Shown here: one piece after another, positions 33,062 through 45,000 of the stretch
How positions within the stretch are numbered: the stretch's first letter is position 1
Layout of the letters: every line of letters begins with the position of its first letter
From: Symsagittifera roscoffensis
Lineage: Eukaryota; Xenacoelomorpha; Acoela; Convolutidae
Direction of reading: 5' to 3'
NCBI RefSeq assembly: GCF_963678635.1
Contig: NC_087071.1
Location: forward strand, 34,217,680 to 34,281,679
Length of the DNA stretch: 64,000 nucleotides
Notes under the pieces: model-generated
The model's input: only the letters and a program-made list of their open reading frames with translations
Databases searched by the model: none
Told to the model about the DNA's origin: nothing
Program-made: the position numbers and the translations under genes

Positions 33062-36000
33062 ATGAGTGAAAATGTTGAGAATTCCCCTCCAGTCGCTGGC
33101 GGAGACAACGAAGCTGAGAAAGTTTCAAAGAAAGCTCTGAAGAAAGCTGCCAAGAAAGAAGAGAAAAGGAGTGTGATCATTTTAACTTCAATTTTACTGA
33201 GTTTGTTAACAAGCAATCAAAATGAAATAAAGGTGAATTTAAGGTTCAAAATAAAAAAACAAAGAAGATCGATTTTCTAATTAAGCTGGAAATAAAAATG
33301 AATCATTTGTTAAAATAGAATTAAGCAAAAATTACTTTAAAGAGGTTCCATGAAAAATGTTATATTAACAACAAAAAACTCGAAAATCCAAGTAGTATCC
33401 ATGATATAGTTGTTTCAGATTTTTTGGATTGCTTATATTAATCCATATAGTATAAACAGTGCCTTTCACTTCTGAATCAGACAAAAGTGTTTGATGATTT
33501 TCACAATGGTAACTAGCAATTAAGTTGTTCCGCTTAGCGCTGCAAAAACTTAAGAAATTGATATAAAAATCATTTGATTTTTGATTTCAATTTGAAAAAT
33601 GCTTTTAATACAATTTTTAACTGACTCTGGAAGTTTGACTTTTTAGGTGCGTCTAGTCACTTAACTTTAAAAAGTCAAAGCATCCAAATACTTTTTGAAA
33701 CTCAAATATTGTTTCTGCGAAAGCGCGGGGACGACTGAAACAGCAAAAATTTGCAATTTGACTGATGAAATCTTTTCATTCCTTGTGTGAAAACACGTTT
33801 TGAGCACATTTTTAATGAACACATTTGAAAGAAAGAAGAAATCAATTGAAACAGCAAAAACTTATGAATTGTCAGCAAAATCTGACAGAAATTGAGAACC
33901 TCACATCAGAGGAACGAAGTTAGTACCTTTTCGATCCGGAATTTATCAGAAGGAACCGAAGAATTTTATTTCATTTTCTGGGAGATGCTATTTTAGACAT
34001 TTTTTTGTGCATTTGAAAAGTTTTTGTAAACATCGATAAATTTTCAACTTCAAAAAATACGCATATTGTAATTGTTCTTTGAGTGTTTTGTGACTTTGTG
34101 TGAATTTTATGGTAAAAATACACGTGGACAGAGTTAAGCGCAAATTCAGGATTTTACTCTCTGAAATGCCTGTTTGTAATGTCCATTTAGGAGAACATTT
34201 CCTTCGAAAGTCAGAAATTTTTTTTTACTTAGACCTAGAGCAAATGATCAAAGCTAACTTCTATGAAACCATCAATATTTCGTGTCAAAGACTTACCAAT
34301 GTAATCCGGGACTGGTAATTCCAGATTTCCTTACCTGCTTTAAAATTTTCAGTTCGCGTAAAAAGTAGAAACAGCCTAGTTTAGTATGTTTTCACCCTGA
34401 TTATTTCGAATTTCCTCTGAGAAAGTTTCACGTCGGATGAACAAACTTTTCACTCCGCTTATTCGAGAAAGAGTTAACTACGATGCTTAACTTAGTGCAT
34501 ATGATAAAATCTGGCCTTTTGAGACCCGGATTACATATGTAAGTCATTGAAACTAAAGATTGATAGTTTCATAGAGGGCGGCTCTGATGATATGCTCTTG
34601 GCCTAGGTAAAAGTTTTATTGAAATTCGATAGCATTGTTGTCTAAAATGGACATGGAAAAGCGGCATTTTAGAGAGAAAAACATGAAGTTGCGGTTTTTT
34701 GTCAACGAATGTAGGTGCCTAACAATCTCAAGTTTGAAATTTTTAAACGGCATGTAAAATTTAACAATGACCAGCTTAGATGGGCATCAGTCAACAATAA
34801 AACCAGAAATTTATTCGAGGAAATGGCTGAAGTTAAATTGATGCGTGGGTTGAAGTGCCAAGAAAGCGGACAAGAAGGCAGCCAATAGTGAGGGTGGGGC
34901 AGGAGGTGGTGAGTCATCAAATACTGGAGCTGATGGGGGTCAAGGAGTGGACATATCAGAAGGTATGTTTTTGTCTCGCTTTTTTTCTAGGTAATTAATT
35001 TCTCAGAAAAATGAATATACATACTTCAAAATAAACTTGATGATAGATAAACAATGATAGACAAAAAATTCGGCATGGTATCGTGATTGTGCTAATGATA
35101 AATAAGATCATCCAAGTACCTGTTTTGTACGTCGAAAACGGATGGTTTTAGTTAACTAAAAGTGCACGAGTTGATACTGAGCTAGTCCAAAAGTAAAAAA
35201 AAAGTTGCTGGTTGCTTTGTAAAAAAGTTCTATTTGGAAGGGAAAAAAACTAAAAAATGATTATTTTTCAAAAAGAAGTTGTTTTCCAAGGTGAAATTAT
35301 TGAAATACACCTTTTTGTCTACTTATTGCCCACTTCACGGATTTTTTTGTGCTGCCAGCTATTTTCATTGCAATTACACTAGCAAGCTTGCCAGCGTACA
35401 GTATTGGAACGAACCTTCTGTTCAAACCAACTCGCAAATAAAAAAGCATATGTTGTGGCACTTTTGCTATAATCACGATCTGTAACTTTGAAATTTCATA
35501 GCATCTGTTCTCTGCTTTCTTTGTGGCTATTGTTTGTTAGTTCTTAAGCGGCCGTGTCTGAGTGGTTAATGCTTGAGTTTCATAATCTCTAGGTCGCAGT
35601 GTTGAATCCTACTCGTAGCCTAAATTTTACTAATTCGAGGCTCTCTTCTTTTCTTTTCTTATTTCACTTAAAGAGCTTGTTTTTTGTCGTGTTCTTGCTA
35701 CTCTTTTGAAGCACAGCTGTGTTTTTGTGTTAAAATTGTTTAATTGGCTTAAAATTGGCTTTTGGAATAATATTTTATTTTATTTTTGCTTTTTGCTATA
35801 AATGAGTGGGGATGGCGATGCAAATGTTGCGAAAAATTATGTTCATTTTGAAAGTGTTCGTTTTGATAACCAGCTATTAAGTACAGCCATGCTAAGGATA
35901 TTAACACAGGGTCGGATGTTTTAAATGAACTTTTTCGTATACTAGTTAAAATGCGTCCACTTTATAAAGTGAGGCATGTTAGTTGGTAAATTTCTTTTTT

Positions 36001-39000
36001 TCTTTCAAATTGACTGGTACTGCTAATGCGTCATAATTAGCTTGCGTCACTTAGCAATTACGTAGACTCATAATTGGCGTGCGTCACTTAATAAATTTTG
36101 TAGATTCAAGGTTTAACCATTCAGTTTTTCCCAGTGATGTTATCGGTAATATTTTTGCTTATGTATGCGAAATGCAACTTCGCCTCTGTGTAGAAATGCT
36201 GCCTTCACTATCTTGCACTAACGTTTTTGGGTTGAGCGTTACTTATCTAGTCTGGTAAATTTGGAAGCCGGTCTCTAAAATTCGTCTTGTTTATTTGAAC
36301 GGAAAAACTATCAACGTTACTGCCTTGGCCGACGAATCGTTTTTTACATAGATCGTTCCGATTTTGAATAAAAGTCGTAGTTGTAAAATTATATGGTTTC
36401 CCAATGACCATAAATCTTTTTCTGGTTTTTGATAAAAGCTGACACTTGATAAGTTCTCTTCTTTGTTTTTTTTTTTCAAAAAGACAAAATACACTCGCTC
36501 TTGTTTTCTATAACATCATTCCTTAACGAAATTTTCTTCCATCTTGAGAACTTGAAATTTGACCATTTGCATGCTCTTCAGTTTTTTACCAATATATTAA
36601 TTACACAAGTGAAGCGTTAAAAATTATAAGCGTTATCAAATGCACAAAACAGAGATTAAGTTTTCAACTAAAAGAACGAAGATTACACTAAAAGACCTAA
36701 AAGTTTAATAAAACTAACATGGCGCTTGGGTTTTCCCTCCGTAGTCTATTTTATCTAATTTTTCTTTATAAAAAAAGCTGTTGTTTTCCGAAAAATTTCT
36801 TTTGAAATTTTTACTTTGCAAGGAATTTTGTCCCTATTCTCGAAAACTACTAGCTAAATTGATATTAAGGATTCAATCTAAAAATCAACGTGTGGAAAGC
36901 AGAGGCTATTTTCATGCTTTAGTAGAGAAAAATTTATAAATGTAGGAAAAGTTGATCTTTTTTGAATTCTTTTCACTTTTTTTTAGAAAGCTATCCAGCC
37001 AAATCTGAGATAAGATTTCAATTGAAAGGGCTGTTAATCCCCTACTTGAGCAGAGAAACACTAGGGATAAGCCTTAAGTCTATTTTTGAAATTACAAGCG
37101 CTCGTGGAGCAGATGCAAGAACGTGATACTCCTAATCTCAACAAAAAATTTTTCATGGTTTTATAAACCTTTTCCTTATTTCACTTTGTTTTACTTGTTA
37201 AGAGCTTTTTTGCATTTTCCTCGCTTCTCTTTGCGAAGCGCAGCTTCGCCTCCGTGCAGATAGTTACAAGCAAAATGCCCCGTTAATAGTAAAAGATTTA
37301 CCTGGCAGTTGGTACGACAAGCTGAACATGACACTGGTCATGTTCTTCGACGGCATTCCGGGGTCGAACATTGAGACTTCGCAGACGAAAGAGCTTTTAA
37401 TGGCGGCTGTTCTGGAGGATGATGAGGTGGTGTTCTCTATGGATGTCAATAGTTTATACACCAATGTTCTGTCCTGGAAGCCGTTAACTTAGCGGTGGAT
37501 AAAGTGTATCAACGGAAAGATCAACCAGCGTTCGACAAGTTGACGTTTATCCAGCTCATGCGTCTTGCAGTTTGCAATATTTGCTTCCTCTCCGGTAGCA
37601 CGTGGTATATGAACCCTTGCTGTCATTCTGAGGAACCTGTGGTTGAAGGAGTTTGAATCATGCAGAAGAGTTTGAATCGTGCAGAGTTTGAATCGTGCAG
37701 AAGAGAAAACGTGTGACTTTACGGGGTTACTTGATCCGCTGCCACCGGTGCGCCACTTGGTTCCATCGGAAGTGTACGAACCTGTCTTTGAAGGAATTTC
37801 ACCGAGCCAAACGACCCTGGTTTTGTGGATGCTCCAGACTTTCGACCAGTGCTTTGTCCACTACGGCTTATGCTAAAATGTTTGGTTGTTGCGTGGACGA
37901 CATAATCAGGACGGCAAGAAGAGAGCACCCGTGCTTGGAATTCACGATTGAAGAGGAATCAGTGGGGAAAATCCTCTGTTTGGATATGCTGCTAGAGGAA
38001 ACTACCAACCGAATCACCACTTCCTGGTTTTCTAAACCAACGGACACTGGCCTCATAATGTTGTTTCGTACCTGCGCGCCTACCAGGTTTAAAAGAAATA
38101 TCATCGAGGGTTTTTTTGCACCGTCTGTACAACACCACTTCGTCCTGAACGGCCTTCCACCAGGGCCTGGAGGCTGCGAAGATCCTTTGGGAGAAAAATC
38201 AATATCCTCTGGACTTCCATGAACTCATCGTAGCAGACACTATCAGCAAGTTCATTGCCTCTAACAGCAACGAGGAGCGCACCGCGGGGCTCAAGACTCG
38301 TAGCAACACTGCACTCAACAGAGCTGAAAGACCGCTCCTGATTCTACAGTATATAGTAACCATTTCCTGTAAGTTACTTCGAAAAGTTAGAAGCGTCACT
38401 AATGGTTCGGTAGTTTTCTCTACCCGGAATTCGAGACCTGTTTGCTGTCCGTAAAATCACCAATCCCTGAAGATCTGAGAAGTCACGTTGTGTATAAAAT
38501 AGGTTGTTCTGGGTATAATGCAAGCTATGTCGGTCAAACATGCCGTCATCTCACAACTCGACTGATGGAGCACAGGTAGGCGAAGGCTCGTGTGGGCAGC
38601 CATTTACATTTTAGGGAGCGTGTTGCTACTGCCGATGACATTAACGCCAAGGTTATTGACTCCTCGCCCGACAGGTCAAAGGTGTTGACGTTGGAAGCCC
38701 TCCATATTGCGATAAAGAACCCTGCATTGAATAACCGGGAGGAGTAACGTGTGCGGCACATTTTATCGCCCTTAAAGTCTTTTCTTCTCGTACATCTAAA
38801 CCCATTTTTTTCACAAGAGATGGTATGAGTTCTCATAAGTTCGTCACATTTTAAACAGAAACTCTGCGTTATGAGAATTTCTTTGAAAATTGAAAAAATG
38901 ACTTTTTCGGAACATTGAATGAAATTATCAAAGTCATATATGTTCCTGATTAAGACCAAACCAGTATATCGTAGTGTGGTAGTTTTCCCCATGTTGTCTG

Positions 39001-42000
39001 ATACTCAGCTCTACTCCATGATTTTTTCAAATAGATTTCAACAAATTTTGGGACGAACAGGTTAACAAATTGATGAAATATTTACACTTGCGAAGCTAGT
39101 GTATTAGAACGAACCTTCTTTTTTCCAACCCAAGTCGCAGATATTGGCGCGGCACCTTAATAATGGTGGGGCACCTTTACATGTTTTTGATAGCATGTGC
39201 TTTGACATTCGAATAGTATTAAATTATTACAGTCGATGCGTTTTTAATTCAATAAATGAACCGTAAAAAGCTATCACGACATCACAATAATAAAAACTCG
39301 ATTTCAGAATGTTTCTAACTCAATATAGCTCGCAATTTTTTGAAATGCACAATTTATACGTAATGTGGCTTCATTCTTTGCAATTTGTTACATGCAAAGT
39401 TAGTGTGGATGGCTTCACATTGTTATATTCCAAATTATCAATAGCAAAATTGAATCTATTTGTATTTGGTGCTGAATCGCATTGGCAAGTTTGTAGCACA
39501 GGTGGCTGCTTTATTCGTGACTAGTGCTTATCGGTTGTTAAGCTTGAGTGGCTGAGGGGATAATGCGTGAAACTCAAATTCTCTTGATTGCAGTAGGTCG
39601 CAGATTCGAATCCTACATTTAGCCGAGTTTTTCTAATTCGAGGCCCTTTTTTTTTAATTTAATTAGTTAGAGCTGCTTTTTGGTCTTGTTTTCGATTTTG
39701 TTTTGGTCATGCAGCTTCGCTTCTGTGTAAAATAAGGACCTGGGTTTATATGTTTACTCCGAGTTTTTTGCGATTTCTTTAATATTGTTCTTCCAAATGA
39801 GTCTTGCATAAGCAATAACAACTTTTTTCATATGGAATTGTCAGTTTGATTTTAGTTCAAATGAAGCGCAGCGGAACAGAAAAACCGTGTGCGCACAGAA
39901 TCAACGAGGATAGCTGGTTGATGTGCGTGTAGCTCAGAATGTCCCGACCACATTCATAAAAAAATCATACATTTTTTTCTTCAATTTAGTGCCATTTTTT
40001 GTTAGTGGTGTTATGAGCGAACTATACAAATGCGTTTAAAATTAGGGACTCAGGCAAAGTTGACTAGAGTTATTTTCAAAAAATGAAAAAAAAACAAAAA
40101 ATTTTTTAAAAAAATTCAGAATTTTTTCAAATTGTTTTGCTCCATTTTTTTTAGAAACCTTTGTTTACCAAGGAAGCGCTAAATGAAGCTTCCTCAACTA
40201 GTTTTTCTTTCAGTTTAACATTTTTTTAAGCTCAATTGACCAATTTTTTTCATGTAAAACGAACGTTACTCGCTCGAAATTAGACTATAAATCAGAAATG
40301 TTACTCGCTCGAATTTAGATCATAAATCAGAAATGTTCATTACGTTTTTCTCGATACAGATAACTTGCTCAACTATGTAAATGTCCTTCGATTCACGAAT
40401 GAAAGGTCTTTAGTTTGATATATCACTCGACTCATTCGATGATTTTTTGTGGTACCTGATTTTGCGTGGATAACGCAAAAAACGGCCTTGAGTCGCAAAA
40501 AAAGAGCTTCGCTCAACAAAATAACAGTCTGGCATGTAGGGAGATGAAACAAATGGAATATCCTTCCACAGGATTGTCAAGGCCTACTGATAGTTTCTCT
40601 GCGATTCGCAGGAACCACATTAAAAAACTTTAAAACAAGTTCATTTTGGTAGTACATTGGAAAAAATTGTAATTAGTAATGCAACGCTGTAATTTGTTTC
40701 GAAGATTGTTTTTGCTGAAAACGGTCGAGCAAAAATTTTCATATGATTTTTACTACACCAGGGTTACGACTATATTCAAGGTCATCCAAATGGGTTTCTT
40801 TAAAAAACTTTTTTTTCTTTTTTTTATCGGAAATTATTTGGCAGATTTCAATGCTTTTGATTTGATAAACATCTGGCTGAAGTTGTTAACTTCTTAATGA
40901 GTTGATTAGCCAAGAGCTCAAACTTTGTTCTTTTCCAATTGAATCAATGTCTCATTTGCGTCTCTACGATTATTTAATTGATTGGCGATTCTACATTGGG
41001 TAACAATCTCAATTATTGGATTTAGATTGCGGGTTTCGTGTATTGTCCTGCATCTTACACTGTATTGACATTTGACCCTACTGATGATGACATAAAAAAG
41101 TGTTTTCATTTCCTTCTACCGTTGCTGACAGTATTCGAATTTTCTCAGATTTGGTGTTTTCTGCACCTCTAATGGATGAAACTTGAACGTCTTTACGAGA
41201 ACAAATCAATAGTGGTCAATCGTGTTGACAGTCGCTAAAAAAGTTCTGCAATTTAAAAAAAAACGTTTTTACTCGCGAATATGTAATTGACTACCTGAAG
41301 CAGACTTATCAAGCCTTTGGGATTGATTTTGCAATCACGAATATCATCAGTAGAGAAGAGAGTATCGGAATGTGAGGAAGCTAGCTGAACAAATTCTATC
41401 GACAACTAGCAATTCTTCAGAACAATGAAGTTCAGCTCCAGAAAGCATGTATCTGAAGTTGGTCTGCATCTAGCGGCTCATAGCATACGCTATCTTACTC
41501 GAGAGTTCTGTGACGCTTTCCAGAAAATGTGATAAATTACCAATGATCGTTCTTAACTTTTTAACAAAACAATCGTTAATCTAAGCTCACATTAGAGCTG
41601 GCAGTTATTTTTTTTCAATTTTCATTGGAAAATGCGGCAATCCAAGCTCACATCAGAGTTGGGAATTTTACGATAAACGAAATCAAGTACGATGAAGAAA
41701 TTTTCTCGCAAATACAAACTCACTTCATGCCGACTAATCTCCGTACCAAAACAGTGCTGAAAAATGTTTACAATACTCCTAACTCACTTTAGAGTTGGGG
41801 CTAATTTCAACCGGTTCTCGACAAGAAGTTTTTTGAAGAAACACTCGGAGCACTCATGATTGCTACTCCGTACTTTTAAATAATTTTACAAGAGGATTCA
41901 CTTGGGTTGTCTACATCAAGACAATGTTGCCGAAATCAAGACCATGTTGCCTACATATAATCTTGAAGGGCTTCTATGAGTTTGGCAGCAGAAATTTTTT

Positions 42001-45000
42001 AATGGCACAGAAACTGTTTCCTTATTTGTAGAGCAAGTAAAGCTGTTATTTTGTAGAGACTTCTTTTATTCTGAGTCAACTGTTCCTTGAGTCACACACT
42101 CGTAATCGTATCTTTAGTTTTAGGCATAGTCTTGTCCAGGATCGTGAAACCGCGGAATTGGAATCATCACAGTGTTTGATTAAAATGTTGCAGTAATGCC
42201 GTCCTGGATTTTCAATCTTGTTGTTTATATCGCCTTCACGTTACCAACTCAGTCTTGCCCCGGGTTTCTGGCTTAATCAAGTAAAAGTTTTAAGAGAAAT
42301 CATTGAAGTAATTGCCTATAAATTAGCCGTTATGGCTCAATCGATAAATGAGTCTGTGTTTGTTTTGATACCTGCTCAATTGCATGGGATAAATAGTGGA
42401 AAGTATACCTCCAATTGTAACCGTTTTTATTGTAGTTTTTTTCATTATTTTTAGGTACTTCTTAAGCTGCTCGAAGTTTAAACTTGCTCATTAGAACTCT
42501 CAATTCAGCTATTCAATTTTTTCAATCATCCTGAAGTTACTTATTAGTACTGTGTAACTGATTCTTTGTCTGTTAAGCTTATGGTTTGGCTTAACGATTG
42601 GCGTCCTAAGAAAGTTGAAATTTAGTCCTGTCCCTTATCTTTTAAGGTCTCAATAAAAGATATCCGAATACTTTTTTTGGAACTTGGTTCCGTTCTGATG
42701 GAAAGTAACGTAGTTCGACTTATGTTTCAATTTCGTTGGTCAATTTCCAAGGAGCAACAGCCAGTGCTCAAATGAATTGTTGCCGTAACGGCAGGTTCAG
42801 TAGATTGTTAAACTATTCATAGCGTGTTCCATATAATAATGATAATAATCATAATATTAATCATAACAAATGATTTAGGAATAAAATCCAAGGGTTCGCA
42901 TAAAAACCAGTCATTGCAGTGTTCAAAGTTCAGTTTTCAGTTGTAAGTGTAAGTTTCCTCAGGTCTCTACAATTGTTGCATTCGCATAAAATGCGCCAAG
43001 TGCACGTATCTGATTCGTTGTGGCGAGTTTTGAAAATCTTCGTGTACATTCCTAGAAGTCTGTTTTTGCATTCTGGGTCAAACAATAGTTCATATTTTAA
43101 GTATTCGTTGTACATATTAGCAAGACATCATGCCCGAAACCAGAAATCCGACTCGCACTTCTTCAGATGCATTTGCTCGCATTTCGTGTCATTTGAGCTC
43201 TTCGGCTTCCAACGTCAGTGATGCTTACATGGCTTCTTCAGTCAATGTCAACTATTCCAGCTAGTATTTTTGCAAACAGCAGTCCGACATGAAGCTCTTG
43301 GTATAGAGACAAAGGAAAGATGTTAAGTTTTACGAGTTTGTCTTTCTAGGTGATATGGCTATTGTTTGTCATGAAGATCCACGAGATCGCTTTCCGCTGC
43401 ACACTTTCTATAATTCCTAAGTCACCTTTTGATGATTTCCTGCTAGCTGAACCGTAGCTCAGAATTGGTACAACGTAACAGATAAATGCGTTTTTTTTTC
43501 TGGTCGCAAAATTTGTCTTTGAGAGATTCCTTTTGAGTACGAAGAGAGCGTTTAAGACTTTTTCACCCCTCTTTTCTGCGTGTTGCGCCCAAAAGAGCGG
43601 GTGGGTTATAAAGGATGCCCAGATCTTTCATTACTTCAGTGGTTTCGAAGCTGTAGTTGGGGAGTGCAATCGTACCTGATCCTTTGATACAGAGGATTTT
43701 GCTTTTCGTCAGGTTCATACATAATGCAGTTTTCCTCGCACCACCTCCAAGTCTCCTAACATCTATTTATCGATTAGTAGTCTGCATAACCAAATGTTGC
43801 GGACATATGTTCTGCTTCTGTCGTACAACGTTTCAATGGTCACATGTTGCTTTTGATTGCCTTATTCTAAGAAAAGATAGTTCTTGGCGAGACACAGGCT
43901 TTTCGCTTTCAAGGTCAGAGCAGAATGATAGCGATCTTTTGAGATTGTTTTTTTTTTAATCAACACTTTCCCCTGTCGGTTTTCGTAATAAGTTGACTCT
44001 TGAAGGGCGTCACATGATAGATTAAAATCTTTCCGTTTTTTTTTCAGGACTGCACGAAGGCTATTTAGATCCCCCGCAATGCTTCCATCAGTTGAGTGCT
44101 TTTTGCTTGACGTAAAAACTGATGCAAAGTCTCAATCAAGAAGAGCGCATGATTGCTTCTCCGTACTAAAAATTAGTTTTCATGAAGATTCATTTTGGTT
44201 GTCTTATGTCGAGCTCAAGACGGCGCTGATTACATATAAGATAACTTTAAAAGGTGTTTATGAGTATGGCAGATCGTTTTTTGGTGGTGCAGAAAGATTT
44301 TTTATTGCAGAGCAAGTAAAGCCTTAATTTGTAGACCTGTTTTATTTTTAGTTATCTGATATTCGAGTCACAATCGTTTCCTGAGTTCGGGACATAGTCT
44401 TGAGTCCGAGATGGTGGAGGTCGCGCAGGCTTAAACATGCAACTTCTCAGATTTTTTTCCCAAGAACCAACAGACAGTGTTTAAATGAAATATAGCCGTA
44501 ATGGCAGATATGCGTCCTTGGTTTTCAATCTTTGTTGTTCAATCAAAACAGTTTCAATTTTGTATGTTTTTGTTGTTGAACCATTGAACAGAACCGTTTG
44601 TTTTTATTTGAAACTTGAGATGTATTAATTGTTTTTGGAATGATATCATGAAAAATTCTTTTCATGAAAAACTGTCTGATGAAAGCCGTGAAAATTGTCC
44701 TTGATTCCTTCTCAAGAGTTTCTGCCTGAATGAAAGTCAATTGCTCAATTGGTTAAAGACATTCTGAGCAGTAATTGAAATTTAGGTTGATCGGCGTTCA
44801 CTTCTAAATTGGGTTCGAAACGGTTGCCTCGTAGACGGAGGAAAAATAGCGTGAGAATTTTGAGCGTGAGAAATTATCATAATTAAACCTTTTTCGAGTA
44901 TCTTGGGAAGGAAAAAACATATTAACTTGGGCTCTGAAAAGATTACAAAAAGAAGGTATCTATTCCTCATGAAATGTCCCGTCCACGCTTATTTATTTCT

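Noticed and set aside
37693-37850. A host PHD-finger gene in DARS1 intron 2
   Set aside because: Only half a finger, in frame with flanking Penelope-type RT fragments, so it belongs to the element relic.
39549-39613. Possible Ser/Leu tRNA gene, and tRNA-like regions at 18289, 30418 and 35555
   Set aside because: Pol III boxes are present, but acceptor stems do not pair well and repeat-family sequence continues on both sides; better explained as SINEs.
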